A stretch of DNA of 56,098 nt, taken from contig JASBVL010000076.1 of the NCBI GenBank assembly GCA_029961075.1, forward strand, positions 1-56,098, in the 5' to 3' direction. A program made the position numbers and the translations under genes. Shown piece by piece: positions 27,345-40,415 of the stretch (its first letter is position 1; each line of letters begins with the position of its first letter). The notes under the pieces are model-generated. The model had not been told where the DNA came from, made no database searches, and worked only from the letters and a program-made list of their open reading frames with translations. Origin of the DNA: Sphaerobacter sp. (lineage in GTDB: Bacteria; Chloroflexota; Chloroflexia; Thermomicrobiales; Thermomicrobiaceae).

Positions 27345-30300
27345 ATGCATCCCCTGGAGACCTATCTGCACGACCTGCGGGAGGTCCGCTACTCCGGAGA
27401 GGGGGTCCCCGAGACCTCCTACTACCCGGCGCTGAAGCGCCTGCTCGACGAGGTCGGCCGCTCGCTGACGCCGCGCGTCACCTGCATCATCAACATCCGG
27501 AACCGCGGCGCCGGGCTGCCCGATGGGGGCCTGTTCACCGCCGATCAGGTGCGCAACCCGCCGCTGTCCGACGGCTTGCTCGGCCAGATCCCCGCCCGCG
27601 GTGTGATCGAGGTGAAGAGCACGGCCGATGACGCCTGGCTGACCGCCACCGGCCCCCAGGTCACCCGCTATTGGGGCGTCTACCGCCAGGTCCTGGTGAC
27701 CAACCTGCGCGACTTCGTCCTCGTCGGGCAGGACGCCGCGGGCCGCCCGGTCGTCGTCGAGACCTACCGGATCGCCGAGAGCGAGGCCGCCTTCTGGCAG
27801 GCGGTGGCCCACCCGCGCGCCACCACCCGCCGCCACGGCGAGCGCTTCATCGAGTTCCTCCGCCGGGTCATGCTCTACGGCGCGCCCCTGGCGACCCCGC
27901 GCGACGTCGCCGCGGTGCTGGCCTCCTATGCCCGCGAGGCCCGGGCGCGGATCGAGAGCATGGAGCTCGACGCGCTCGCCGGCCTCCGCCGCGCCCTGGA
28001 GGAGACGCTGGGCCTGACCTTCGAGGGCGAGCGCGGCGACCACTTCTTCCGCTCCACCCTGGTGCAGACCCTCTTCTACGGCGTCTTCGCCTCCTGGGTC
28101 CTCTGGGGCACGCACAACCCGCCCGGCAACGGCGCGCGCTTCAACTGGCGCGAGGCCGCCTGGTATCTCCGCGTCCCGGTCATCGGCGCGCTCTTCGCCC
28201 AGGTGGCATCCCCGAACCGCCTCGGCCCTCTCGGCCTGGTCGAGGTGCTCGACTGGGCCGGCGACGCCCTGAACCGGGTCGACCGCGCGTCTTTCGACGC
28301 CGCCTTCGAGGCGGGCCAGGCGGTCCAGTACTTCTACGAGCCGTTCCTGGAGGCGTTCGACCCGGAGCTGCGCAAGGAGCTGGGCGTCTGGTACACCCCG
28401 CCGGAGGTCGTCCGCTACATGGTCGCCCGGGTCGATGCCGCCCTGCGGGAGGAGCTGGGCATTGCCGACGGGCTGGCCGACCCGCGCGTCTACGTCCTCG
28501 ACCCCTGCACCGGCACCGGCTCCTACCTGGTCGAGGTCATCCGCCGGATCGCCGCGACCCTGGCGGCCCGGGGACGGGACGCGCTCTACGCCGAGGACGT
28601 GAAGCGGGCGGCGCTGGAGCGGGTCTTCGGCTTCGAGATCCTGCCGGCGCCCCTGGTCGTCGCCCACCTGCAAGTCGGGCTGCTCCTCCAGAGCCTGGGC
28701 GCGCCCCTCTCCCAGGCGGGGAACGAGCGCGCGGCGATCTACCTCACCAACGCGCTGACCGGCTGGGAGCAGCCGTCCTCCAGCCAGCCCCCGCTCTTCT
28801 TCCTCCCCGAGCTGGCGGCCGAGCGGGACGCGGCCGCCCGGGTGAAGCGGGAGACGCGCATCCTGGTGGTGCTGGGCAATCCGCCGTACAACGGCTACGC
28901 CGGGGTGGCGGTGGACGAGGAGCGGGCGCTGACCGAGGCGTACCGCACGGTGCGGCGGGTCCAGCCGCCGCAGGGGCAGGGGCTGAACGACCTCTACGTC
29001 CGCTTCTTCCGCATGGCGGAGCGGCGCATCGTCGAGCAGACCGGGGAGGGGATCGTCTGCTTCATCACCAACTACTCCTGGCTCGACGGCCTCTCCTTCA
29101 CCGGCATGCGCGAGCACTACCTGGAGGTCTTCGACGCCATCTGGATCGACTCGCTCAACGGCGACAAGTACCGCACCGGGAAGCTGACGCCGGACGGGAA
29201 GCCGGACCCGAGCATCTTCTCGACCGAGTGGAACCGCGAGGGGATCCAGGTGGGCACGGCCATCGCGCTGCTGGTGCGCCGCGCGCAGCACACCCCGGCC
29301 GACGGCGTCCGCTTCCGCAACCTCTGGGGCGTCAACAAGCGGGCGACCTTGCTGGCCACGGCCGAGTCGCGCGACGAGAGCCTGTACCAGCTTGTGAAGC
29401 CGTCCCTGGAGCTGGGCCTGCCGTTCACCCCTGCGCGCACGCAGGAGGGCTACTTCCGCTGGCCCGCGCTACCCGACCTCTTCCCGAAGTCGTACCCCGG
29501 CGTCAAGACGAGCCGCGACGAATTCCTGGTCGACATCGACCGCGACCGGCTGGTGCGGCGGATGGAGCAGTACTTCGACCCGGCGGTCTCGCACGAGGAG
29601 ATGCGCCGCATCGCGCCGGGGGCGATGCAGAGCACCAAGCGCTTCAACGCCGAGGCCACCCGCGACGCCCTGCGCGGGCGCGGCTTCCTGCGGGACAACG
29701 TGGTCCGCTACTGCTACCGGCCGTTCGACCTGCGCTGGCTCTACTGGGAGCCGGAGACGAAGCTGCTCGACGAGAAGCGCGCCGACTACTTCCCGCACGT
29801 GTTCGAAGGCAATGTGTGGCTAAGTGCGGGGCAGCGGAACCGAAAGGACGACTTCTACCAGCCTCAGGTGGTCAGTGTTCTCGCCGATCATCACATCGTC
29901 GAATCCAATAGCGCAATGTTCCCGCTGTTCGTGCGGCCCGACCTGGTTTCCGGCGGCGCGGCGGGTCAGCTTGACCGAGTCCCCAACCTCTCCCCTGCCG
30001 CGGTCTCCTGGCTGCGCGATCTCTTCGGCCTCGATCCGGTGACGAATCCCAGCCACGCCCTCGCCGATCTGCCCGGTTCGGCGGCGGAGGCCGCCTTCTA
30101 CCACACCGTGGCCATCCTCCACGCGCCCCGGTACCGAGCCGACAACGCCGGTGCCCTGCGGCAGGACTGGCCCCGCATCCCGCTGCCGGCCTCGCGGGAG
30201 GCGCTGCGCGCCTCCGCCGACCTCGGGCGGCAGGTGGCGGCGCTCCTCGACCCGGAGCAGCCCGTCCCCGGCGTCACCAGCGGCGCCCTCCGGCCGGAGC

Positions 30301-30778
30301 TCCAGGCCATCGCCGTCATCTCCCGCGTCGGCGGCGGGACGCTCGACCCCGCCGCAGGCGACCTGGCCCTCACCGCCGGCTGGGGGCACACCGGCCGCGG
30401 CGGCATCACCATGCCGGCCCGCGGCCGCGCCGTCGAGCGGGACTACACGCCCGAGGAGCGGGACGCCATCGCGCGCGGCGCCGCCGCGCTCGGGCTGGAC
30501 CCCGAGGAGGCGCTCACCCTGCTGGGCCGCACCACCTACGACGTCTACCTCAACGAGCGCGCCTACTGGGCCAACGTGCCGGCGCGGGTCTGGGACTACA
30601 CCCTGGGCGGCTACCAGGTCCTCAAGAAGTGGCTCTCCTACCGCGAGGAGCGCATCCTCGGCCGGCCGCTCCGGCCCGAGGAGGTGCGCGAGGTGGCCGG
30701 CATCGCCCGGCGCATCGCGGCGCTGCTCCTGCTCCAGCCGGCGCTCGACGCCAACTACGCGGCCGTCACCCGGGCCAC

Positions 30779-33426
<2,648 letters not shown>

Positions 33427-33439
33427 GCAGGAGCCGGAC

Positions 33440-34747
33440 ATGGTGGGCGGGGCTCACGGCGAAGCATCAGGCGCCCGCACGCGCCCGTGGGAAGACCCCG
33501 AGGCGATGCTCGGGGTGGACGAGGCGCGGCGGCGGGTGCTGGCGGCCGTGAGCCCGCTCCCCGCCGTCGAGGTGACGCTCCTCGACGCGCCTGGACTCGT
33601 CCTGGCGGAGGACGTCGTCGCCGACGCCGACATCCCACCCTTCCGCAACTCGGCCATGGATGGGTACGCCGTGCGCGCGGCGGACGTGGCCTCCGCCACG
33701 CCGGCCGCGCCGGTCCGGCTTGTGGTCGTCGCCGAGGTGGCAGCCGGCAGCCCGGCGGCCCCGCCGCTTGGCCCGGGGCAGGCCGCCCGGATCATGACCG
33801 GCGCCCCGCTGCCCGAGGGCGCGGACGCGGTGGTGCGGTTCGAGGAGACCGACGAGCACGAGGCCGGCCCGCGCCGCGACGAGGTGTGGGTGCGCGGGGC
33901 GGTGCGCCGCTGGGAGAACGTCCGCCACGCGGGGGAGGATGTGCGGGCCGGGGCGGTCGTGCTCCCGCGGGGCACGGTCCTGGGGCCGGCCGCGATCGGG
34001 GTCCTCGCCTCGTTGAACCGGGCGACGGTCCCGGTGCACCGGCGTCCACGGGTCGGCATCCTCTCGACCGGGGACGAGGTGGTCGACCTCGGGCCCCCGC
34101 TGCGGCCGGGACAGATCCGCAACAGCAACAGCTACACCCTGGCGGCGCTGGTCCGCGAGGCAGGCGGCGAGCCGATCCTGCTCGGAGTGGCCCGCGATCG
34201 GGTCGAGGACATCCGCGCCAAGCTGCGCGCCGCGCCCCAGGTTGACTTTCTCATTACCTCCGGCGGCGTCTCGATCGGTGACTTCGACCTGGTCAAGCAT
34301 GTGCTTCAGGCCGAGGGTGAAGTCTCGCTGTGGCAGGTCCGGATCAAGCCGGGGAAGCCGCTGGCCTTCGGCCGCGTCGGTTCGATCCCGCTGCTCGGGC
34401 TCCCGGGGAACCCGGTGGCGGCGTATGTCGCCTTCCTCCAGTTCGGCCGCCCGGCGCTGCGCGCCATGCTGGGGCGCACGGACCTCAGCCTGCCCACCCT
34501 GCGCGCGCGCCTGCTCGCGGGCCACGAGAACGCCGGCCGTCGTCGGCACTACGTCCGCGGCATCGTCGAGCGACAGGGTGACGAGTGGGTCGCCCGGCCG
34601 TGCGGTCTGCAAGGGTCCGGCGTCCTGACCTCGGTCACCGCGGCGAACTGCCTGATCGTGCTCCCCGAGTCGTGGCACCGGGCTGAGCCCGGGACCGAGG
34701 TCGAGGTCCAGCTCCTGCCTGGGGTGTGCCCTGCGGACTGGCCGTAG
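33440..34747 (+). CDS. moeA: Molybdopterin molybdenumtransferase
   Basis: 435 residues; inserts molybdate into adenylated molybdopterin. Conserved blocks: P-F-R-N-S-A-M-D-G-Y-A-V (about residue 70), I-M-T-G-A-P-L-P-E-G-A-D-A, the MPT-binding domain G-I-L-S-T-G-D-E-V and I-T-S-G-G-V-S-I-G-D-F-D, then L-P-G-N-P-V-A, and a C-terminal beta-barrel domain IV. The length is normal. AGGAG precedes the ATG. It is in one transcript with mdh; no molybdoenzyme gene is adjacent. Confidence 0.94.
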   Translation: MVGGAHGEASGARTRPWEDPEAMLGVDEARRRVLAAVSPLPAVEVTLLDAPGLVLAEDVVADADIPPFRNSAMDGYAVRAADVASATPAAPVRLVVVAEVAAGSPAAPPLGPGQAARIMTGAPLPEGADAVVRFEETDEHEAGPRRDEVWVRGAVRRWENVRHAGEDVRAGAVVLPRGTVLGPAAIGVLASLNRATVPVHRRPRVGILSTGDEVVDLGPPLRPGQIRNSNSYTLAALVREAGGEPILLGVARDRVEDIRAKLRAAPQVDFLITSGGVSIGDFDLVKHVLQAEGEVSLWQVRIKPGKPLAFGRVGSIPLLGLPGNPVAAYVAFLQFGRPALRAMLGRTDLSLPTLRARLLAGHENAGRRRHYVRGIVERQGDEWVARPCGLQGSGVLTSVTAANCLIVLPESWHRAEPGTEVEVQLLPGVCPADWP

Positions 34748-34863
34748 GCGGCGGTCAGGTCGACAGCGGCCGGGACGACCGGTATGCTTCGCCAAAGCGA
34801 TCCGGGCCGGCGGTCGCCGGCCCGTCGAAAGCAGCCGTGCGCGCGAAGGGTGACCAGGACGCC

Positions 34864-35829
34864 ATGGGGATCCGCGATTTTATCAGTGTCGTCCGCGAGC
34901 TGAGCTTTGAGCAACTGCGCGCCGAGGCGTTGCTGGCGCCGCGCGTGCTCGTCGTGGCACGCGACCAGGACACGGCCCGGGCCTGCCGCGACCTCATCTT
35001 CGGCGCCAATACCGAGGAGTATGTCCAGCTGCACGCGAGCGGGGAGGCGCCGCCTGATCCGCTGGGCTTCGATGTCGTCGTCTCTGTCGGCCCGCTGGAC
35101 CTGGCGACGAGCCGAACCTGGCGTGACCTGTTCCGCCGGGTGGATGAGCCGGTGCGCGTGGTCGAGGTCGATCCTCGCCTGCTGCAAGGCCACGGCAGCG
35201 TCGACGATGTGCGCAAGAGGATCGCCGACGTGGCCGACGAGCGGTCGCTCGCGCTCGGTCGCTACATCGACGCCATGCGCGAGGCGTGCGCCATCCAGAC
35301 GGTGGGCTCGACGGCCGCGGTGAACGCCCAATTCGCACTGCTGTCGAACCTGCCGACGGTCCTGCCCGTGGTGGGCAACCTGGTGGCGGTCGGGGCCGAC
35401 TTCCTGGTCCTGACCAAGAACCAGTTGATGATGATCTACAAGCTCGCGGCGATCTACCAGCGTGATCTCGACGATCGTTGGCGGATCTACCAGGAGATGA
35501 TCCCGGTGGTCGGCAGCGGGCTGGTGTGGCGCACGGTGGCGCGGGAGATCGCCGGGCTGATGCCTCTCGCCATGGGGACGGTCCCCAAGGTGGCGATCGC
35601 CTATGCCGGCACCTACGCGATCGGCCGCGCGGCGCACTACTACTATGAGCACGGCACGCGGCTCGACCGCTCGGACATGCGGGCGCTCTACGAGGAGGCC
35701 CTGACGCTGCTCCGCCGGAACCCCCTCCCGTTCTCGCGCGATGGCTCGCCACCTACCAGTCCCCGCGAGGCTCTCGACCAGGCGGGCGACCGGCCGACGC
35801 CGGGGCAGGGGCAATCCGAGCCCCAGTAA
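34864..35829 (+). CDS. DUF697-like membrane-associated protein
   Basis: 321 residues. The N-terminal 120 residues look like a degenerate nucleotide-binding fold (R-V-L-V-V-A-R-D, then V-V-V-S-V-G). The centre has A-L-L-S-N-L-P-T-V-L-P-V-V-G-N-L-V-A-V-G and L-T-K-N-Q-L-M-M-I-Y-K-L-A-A, which resembles the DUF697/YcjF-type membrane segment seen beside small GTPases. Hydrophobic stretches follow near 230-270. I see no P-loop. The start at 34864 has AGGA upstream. The function is unknown, and the family link is from pattern only. Confidence 0.7.
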   Translation: MGIRDFISVVRELSFEQLRAEALLAPRVLVVARDQDTARACRDLIFGANTEEYVQLHASGEAPPDPLGFDVVVSVGPLDLATSRTWRDLFRRVDEPVRVVEVDPRLLQGHGSVDDVRKRIADVADERSLALGRYIDAMREACAIQTVGSTAAVNAQFALLSNLPTVLPVVGNLVAVGADFLVLTKNQLMMIYKLAAIYQRDLDDRWRIYQEMIPVVGSGLVWRTVAREIAGLMPLAMGTVPKVAIAYAGTYAIGRAAHYYYEHGTRLDRSDMRALYEEALTLLRRNPLPFSRDGSPPTSPREALDQAGDRPTPGQGQSEPQ

Positions 35830-35834
35830 CACGC

Positions 35835-35858
35835 GCGGGCCGGTCCGGACCGGCCCGC
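35835..35858. terminator. 24-base perfect palindrome between convergent genes
   Basis: GCGGGCCGGTCC / GGACCGGCCCGC with no loop bases. It is placed between two convergent stop codons, so a two-way terminator is likely. Confidence 0.55.
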
Positions 35859-35895
35859 TGGTCGCCGTGATCGCTGGGGTGGGGACGACGCCGGC

Positions 35896-37293
35896 CTACG
35901 GCGAGGCGAACGATGCGACTTCCCCCGGGATACCGTAGTCGATCAGCTTCCGCTGGAACTCGGTCAGTTCGAGGCCCAGCAGCGAGGCAGCCGCGACGCG
36001 GTCCCCTTCCGCCTGCTTCAGCGCCTCGATGAGCATCAGCTTCTCGACCTCTTGCTGCACCTCGGCGATCGTCGCGCCGCGGCGGACGCGGGCGGCGATG
36101 TCGATGAAGTTGCGCTGATCGGCCGAGGAGAAGGTGATGTGCTCCTCGGTGATGACCGACCCCTGCGCCAGCACCACGGCCCGCTCGATCAGGTTCTCCA
36201 GCTCGCGGACGTTGCCGGGCCAGTCGTACTCCTGCAGCATGCGCATGGCGCCCGGGGTGATCCTGGCCGGGCCGGAGCCCGCGCTGTAGCGGTGCTTGTG
36301 GAGGAAGTGCTCCACCAGCATCGGGATGTCGTCGCGGCGCTCGCGGAGCGGCGGGAGATAGATGGTGATGACGTTCAAGCGGTAGTAGAGGTCTTCGCGG
36401 AAGCGGCCCTCGCGGACCTCGTGCGCCAGGTTCTTGTTGGTCGCCGCGATCACGCGGGTGTCGACCTTCACCGAGACCGAGCCGCCGACGCGCTCGAACT
36501 CCCGCTCCTGCAACACCCGGAGCAGCTTCTTCTGGGTGGCGAGCGACATCTCCCCGATCTCGTCGAGGAAGATGGTCCCCTTGTGGGCCATCTCGAAGCG
36601 GCCCTTACGCTGGTTCAGCGCGCCGGTGAAGGCCCCCTTCTCGTGGCCGAACAGCTCACTCTCCAGGAGAGTCTCCGGCAGCGCGGCGCAGTTGACCTTC
36701 ACCAGTGGGCCGCGCGCGTAGCTGGAGGTACGGTGGAGGACGGTCGCGACCAACTCTTTTCCGGTTCCGGTCTCGCCGGTGATGAGGACGGTCGCGTCCG
36801 AGCGAGCGACACGGCCGATCGTCTTGTAAACCTCCTGCATCGGGGCGCTGTTCCCGATGATGTAGTCGTTCGGGTCGCTGGCGGGGAGCTGGGTGCGCAG
36901 CCCTTGCACTTGGCGCTTGAGCTCCTGGTGCTCGAAATAGCGCCGGATGGTCAGCAGCACATCCTCCAGATCGAAGGGCTTGGTAATGTAGTCGTAGGCA
37001 CCGAGCTGGATCGCGTCGATCGCGATCGCCGAGCTGCCGTAAGCGGTCATGATGATGAACGGCAACTGGCTGCCGTGGGTCTCGGACAGCTCGCGCAGCA
37101 CGTCGATCCCGCTTTTGTCCGGCATGCGGACATCCATCAGCACCAGGGCTGGGGCGTTGCCATCGCTATTGAGGGCCGCCAGCACCTCACTGCTGGTCTC
37201 GGCCTCCGAGACGTCGTACCCTTCGTCTTCGAGGAAGTCACGCAGCAACTGGCGGATTCCGGCATCGTCGTCAGCGACTAGGATGCGCTCCAT
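35896..37293 (-). CDS. NtrC-family sigma54-dependent response regulator
   Basis: 465 residues in three domains. Receiver (1-120): acidic pair D8-D10, phosphoacceptor D54 in V-L-M-D-V-R-M-P-D, and conserved Lys in T-K-P-F-D. AAA+ (about 140-370): Walker A G-E-T-G-T-G-K-E, sigma54-contact loop G-A-F-T-G-A, Walker B I-F-L-D-E-I-G, arginine fingers in the R-E-D-L-Y-Y-R-L block. Fis-type HTH at the C-terminus (A-A-S-L-L-G-L). G-A-F-T-G-A implies a sigma54 holoenzyme partner. No histidine kinase is adjacent. A -10-like TATACT lies upstream (37355-37360, minus). Confidence 0.93.
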   Translation of the reverse strand: MERILVADDDAGIRQLLRDFLEDEGYDVSEAETSSEVLAALNSDGNAPALVLMDVRMPDKSGIDVLRELSETHGSQLPFIIMTAYGSSAIAIDAIQLGAYDYITKPFDLEDVLLTIRRYFEHQELKRQVQGLRTQLPASDPNDYIIGNSAPMQEVYKTIGRVARSDATVLITGETGTGKELVATVLHRTSSYARGPLVKVNCAALPETLLESELFGHEKGAFTGALNQRKGRFEMAHKGTIFLDEIGEMSLATQKKLLRVLQEREFERVGGSVSVKVDTRVIAATNKNLAHEVREGRFREDLYYRLNVITIYLPPLRERRDDIPMLVEHFLHKHRYSAGSGPARITPGAMRMLQEYDWPGNVRELENLIERAVVLAQGSVITEEHITFSSADQRNFIDIAARVRRGATIAEVQQEVEKLMLIEALKQAEGDRVAAASLLGLELTEFQRKLIDYGIPGEVASFASP

Positions 37294-37392
37294 CGAACCT
37301 CTTCCCTCGTGCCTTGCTCGGATGCGACCGCCCAGCTGTTCGCTGCTCCGCCGGAGTATAGCAAATCGCGTGGCTTGGCTCGGCCGCCACGA

Positions 37393-37421
37393 TGGACAGG
37401 CGCGGGGCGGACGGGTAGAAT
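37393..37421 (+). promoter_or_regulatory. Predicted sigma70 promoter of aroKB
   Basis: TGGACA (37393-37398), 17-base spacer, TAGAAT (37416-37421), about 60 bases before the ATG. Confidence 0.6.
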
Positions 37422-37478
37422 CGCCCGGGCCCGCACGCTAAGGTGCAAGCCTGGGCCAACGACGGGGAAGGCAGCGCC

Positions 37479-39125
37479 ATGACCGTGGAGCGCGTGTACC
37501 TCATCGGCTTGAGCGGCAGCGGCAAGAGTACCATCGCCCCGCTGCTCGCGGAGCGCCTCGGCTTCGAGGCGGTAGATGTGGACGCGGAGGTCGAGCGCCA
37601 CTTCCGCCGACCCATTCCCGCGGTCTTCGCCGAGTTCGGGGAGCCCGTCTTCCGGGCCGCCGAGCATACCGAACTGGTACGCGCCAGCCAACGAAAGCGG
37701 GCGGTGATCGCCACGGGGGGTGGCGCCGTGCTCGATCCGCGGAACTGGGAGGCGATGCGCCCGCGCAGCGTCATCGTCCACCTCACGGCCGCGCCGCAGG
37801 AACTGGTCGAGCGGCTGGAGGCGCACGCGCGGGCCAACCCGCAGGCCGAGCGACCCCTGCTCCGGGGTGACGATCCGCTGGCACGGTTGGCCGCGCTGTG
37901 GCAGGCGCGTCGCCACCTCTACGACCGGGCCGACGTGCGCGTGGACACCTCCGGCAAGGATCCCGAGCAGGTGGTGCGCGAGGTCGCGGCCGCGGTGGAG
38001 CGCCTCGATCGCGCCGGGCTGGTGCCCGTGGAGAGCATCGGCACGCCGACCGGCCGGTCGGATCTCTTCGTCGCGCCGGGCCTGATCGACCAGGTGGGCC
38101 ACTTGACGCGCAGCCGGTGGCCCGAGGCGCGCCGGGCCTGGATCATCGCCGACGGCAACGTGCTGCCGCTGTGGGGCGGGCGCGTTGCCGCGTCGCTGGA
38201 GGGGGCGGGGTTCCGCGTCGAGCGGCGGGCGGTGCCGCCGGGGGAGGGGAGCAAGTCGCTCGGCCAGGTGAGTGAGTTGCTCGATTGGTTGCTCGAGGGC
38301 GCCGTCGAGCGTGGCGACGTGATCCTGGCCCTGGGTGGAGGCGTCGTCGGCGATATGGCCGGCTTCACCGCCGCCATCGTGCTGCGGGGCATCGGCCTGG
38401 TGCAGGTGCCGACCAGCCTGCTCGCGATGGTGGACAGCAGCATCGGGGGCAAGACCGGGGTGAACCACCCCCTGGGCAAGAACCTCATCGGTGCCTTCCA
38501 CCAACCGCACCTGGTCATCGCTGACCCGCTGGTGCTGGGCACGTTGCCCGAGCGGGACCTGCGGAACGGCTGGGCGGAGATCATCAAGCACGCGATGATC
38601 GAGTGCACGGCCACGGGCGCGACCTCACCGCACCTCCTCGACTGGCTGGAGCGCATCGAGGCTCGGGGCATGCTGTCAGACCCCGACGAGCTGGCGGCGG
38701 TCGTGGCGCACAACATCCGTCTGAAGGCCGCGGTGGTGCGGGCCGACGAGCGGGAATCGGGGCTGCGCCGCATCCTGAACTACGGGCACACCCTGGGGCA
38801 CGCCTTCGAAGCCGCTGGCTATCGCTATCTTCACGGGGAGGCCGTCGCGCTGGGCATGCGCGCCGCCGCGCGCCTCGGTCAGCGGCTGGGCACCTGCGAC
38901 GCTGAGCTGGTTGAGCGCCAGGACGCGCTCCTCGACGGCCTGGGGCTGCCGCGCCGCTACGACGGGGAGCTTGGGCCGGTGCTCACCCATCTGGGCCGGG
39001 ACAAGAAAGTGGTCCAGGGCACGCTCACCTGGGTCCTGCCGACGGGGCCCGGCCACGTGGCCACGCGGCGCGACGTGCCGCCTGCGGAGGTCGAGGCGGT
39101 CGCGCGCGAACTGGGTGCCCGGTAA
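37479..39125 (+). CDS. aroKB: Fused shikimate kinase / 3-dehydroquinate synthase
   Basis: 548-residue bifunctional enzyme covering steps 5 and 2 of the shikimate pathway. Residues 1-170 are shikimate kinase: Walker A G-L-S-G-S-G-K-S-T, D-V-D-A-E-V-E-R, the shikimate-binding G-G-G-A-V-L loop and R-P-L-L lid. Residues 190-548 are dehydroquinate synthase: G-G-G-V-V-G-D-M-A-G-F, P-T-S-L-L-A-M-V-D-S-S-I-G-G-K-T-G-V-N, and the metal-ligand region E-I-I-K-H plus N-Y-G-H-T-L-G-H-A. Both halves look complete. The ATG at 37479 has GGGAAGG upstream. Confidence 0.94.
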   Translation: MTVERVYLIGLSGSGKSTIAPLLAERLGFEAVDVDAEVERHFRRPIPAVFAEFGEPVFRAAEHTELVRASQRKRAVIATGGGAVLDPRNWEAMRPRSVIVHLTAAPQELVERLEAHARANPQAERPLLRGDDPLARLAALWQARRHLYDRADVRVDTSGKDPEQVVREVAAAVERLDRAGLVPVESIGTPTGRSDLFVAPGLIDQVGHLTRSRWPEARRAWIIADGNVLPLWGGRVAASLEGAGFRVERRAVPPGEGSKSLGQVSELLDWLLEGAVERGDVILALGGGVVGDMAGFTAAIVLRGIGLVQVPTSLLAMVDSSIGGKTGVNHPLGKNLIGAFHQPHLVIADPLVLGTLPERDLRNGWAEIIKHAMIECTATGATSPHLLDWLERIEARGMLSDPDELAAVVAHNIRLKAAVVRADERESGLRRILNYGHTLGHAFEAAGYRYLHGEAVALGMRAAARLGQRLGTCDAELVERQDALLDGLGLPRRYDGELGPVLTHLGRDKKVVQGTLTWVLPTGPGHVATRRDVPPAEVEAVARELGAR

Positions 39126-39171
39126 CGGGCGCGGTGGGGCGGCGGCCTCCGCCGGTGCGCCCGGGGAATGA

Positions 39172-39200
39172 TTGCGATGGGCGTGCGGCTGTGCTATAGT
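39172..39200 (+). promoter_or_regulatory. Predicted sigma70 promoter of the SAM-I / mtnA transcript
   Basis: TTGCGA (39172-39177), 17-base spacer, TATAGT (39195-39200). The start near 39207 leads straight into the riboswitch. Confidence 0.65.
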
Positions 39201-39221
39201 GCGGCGCAAAGTCAATAGATC

Positions 39222-39386
39222 GCTCTCTCTTATCCAGAGTGGTGGAGGGAACGGCCCGACGAAGCCCGGCAACCGGCGGATGACCCCGTCCGCGCGGTGC
39301 CAATTCCGGCAGCGGCGACGCCGCTGAGAGATGAGAGTGATGCGAGAGTCCGCCGGCTTCTCGCTCATGAGAGGCCGTTTTGTTTC
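39222..39386 (+). promoter_or_regulatory. SAM-I riboswitch (S-box) with intrinsic terminator
   Basis: Aptamer at about 39222-39338: P1 5' strand ctctctcttatc, the invariant cagagtggtggaggga, cccgacgaagcccggcaacc, ggtgccaattcc and the P1 3' strand gagagatgagag. The expression platform is a terminator stem CGGCTTCTC / GAGAGGCCG (39354-39377) followed by ttttgttt. Bound SAM would stop transcription before mtnA, ahcY and metK. Confidence 0.96.
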
Positions 39387-39443
39387 GGTAGTGCGGCGAT
39401 CGCGCAGTGGTCCCGGGGCGACCCGGGAGGCGGGCAGGCACCA

Positions 39444-40415
39444 GTGAGCCACCCCGCTGCGCTGCAGCCCCTGGTCTGGGACCAGCGCGTCCTGTCACTC
39501 CTCGATCAAACCGACTTGCCGCAGCGGGAGCGCTGGGTTCAGGCGGACACGGTCGAGGCGGTGGTGCACGCCATACGGACGATGCAGGTGCGGGGCGCCC
39601 CGGCAATCGGGATCGCAGCCGCAGCCGGGATGGCGATCGCCGCCCGCGCTGCCAGCGAACGTGGCGAGGCCATCGGACCGGCGTTGGACCGGGCGGCGCA
39701 CCTGCTACGCGGCACCCGCCCGACGGCGGTCAACCTGCGCTGGGCAGTCGAGCGTGCCCTGCACGAGGCCGCGACTGCCCCGGAGCCGGCCGAGGTCGCG
39801 GGTGCGCTGGGTCGGCTGGTGACGCGCCTGATCGATGAGCAGTGGGCGGCGGACCGGGCGCTCAGCGCGTTGGGCGCCGCGCTGCTGCCCGACCAGGCGC
39901 GGGTCTGGACCCACTGCAACACGGGCGCGTTGGCGACCGGAGCGTATGGGACGGCGCTCGGGATCATTCGCGCCGCGCACGAGCGCGGCCGGATCGCGAT
40001 GGTCTACGTGGATGAGAGCCGGCCCCGCCTGCAGGGCGCGCGCCTGACGGTGTGGGAGCTGACGCGGCTGGGTGTGCCGCACACGCTGGTGCCGGACGTG
40101 GCCGCCGCGGCGCTGATGGCGAGCGGGCGGCTCGACGCGGTCGTCGTCGGCGCCGATCGGGTGGCGGCCAATGGCGACGTCGCCAACAAGATCGGCACGT
40201 ATGCCCTGGCGCTGGCGGCGCGTCACCACGGTATCCCCTTCTATGTGGCGGCGCCGTGCTCGACGATCGACCTGCGGACGCCCACGGGCGGGGCGATCCC
40301 GATCGAGGAGCGAGGTCCCGACGAGGTACGGGTGATCGGCCAGGAGGCGATTACCGTGCCGGACGTGGCGGTGTGGAACCCGGCCTTCGATATGTCACGC
40401 CCGCCGAGCTGGTGA
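39444..40415 (+). CDS. mtnA: Methylthioribose-1-phosphate isomerase, frameshifted near the C-terminus
   Basis: Methionine-salvage aldose-ketose isomerase. The catalytic cysteine is in T-H-C-N-T-G-A and the catalytic aspartate in V-G-A-D-R-V-A-A-N-G-D. The frame ends after 323 residues with V-W-N-P-A-F-D-M-S-R-P-P-S-W. The proper ending, V-T-P-A-E-L-V-T-A-I-V-T-E-H-G-V, then E-P-P-Y-R-D-A-I, continues in another frame to 40513. The slip is at 40388-40394 (cgatatgtcacg where cgatgtcacg is expected, two extra bases). About 40 residues are lost; a corrected protein would be near 355 residues, the normal size. The start is a GTG at 39444. The true start could lie slightly upstream. Confidence 0.87.
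   Translation: MSHPAALQPLVWDQRVLSLLDQTDLPQRERWVQADTVEAVVHAIRTMQVRGAPAIGIAAAAGMAIAARAASERGEAIGPALDRAAHLLRGTRPTAVNLRWAVERALHEAATAPEPAEVAGALGRLVTRLIDEQWAADRALSALGAALLPDQARVWTHCNTGALATGAYGTALGIIRAAHERGRIAMVYVDESRPRLQGARLTVWELTRLGVPHTLVPDVAAAALMASGRLDAVVVGADRVAANGDVANKIGTYALALAARHHGIPFYVAAPCSTIDLRTPTGGAIPIEERGPDEVRVIGQEAITVPDVAVWNPAFDMSRPPSW

Noticed and set aside
27108..29291. 727-residue open frame on the minus strand across the ISP gene
   Set aside because: It is antisense to clear methyltransferase motifs and has shadow-type composition with no recognisable domain.
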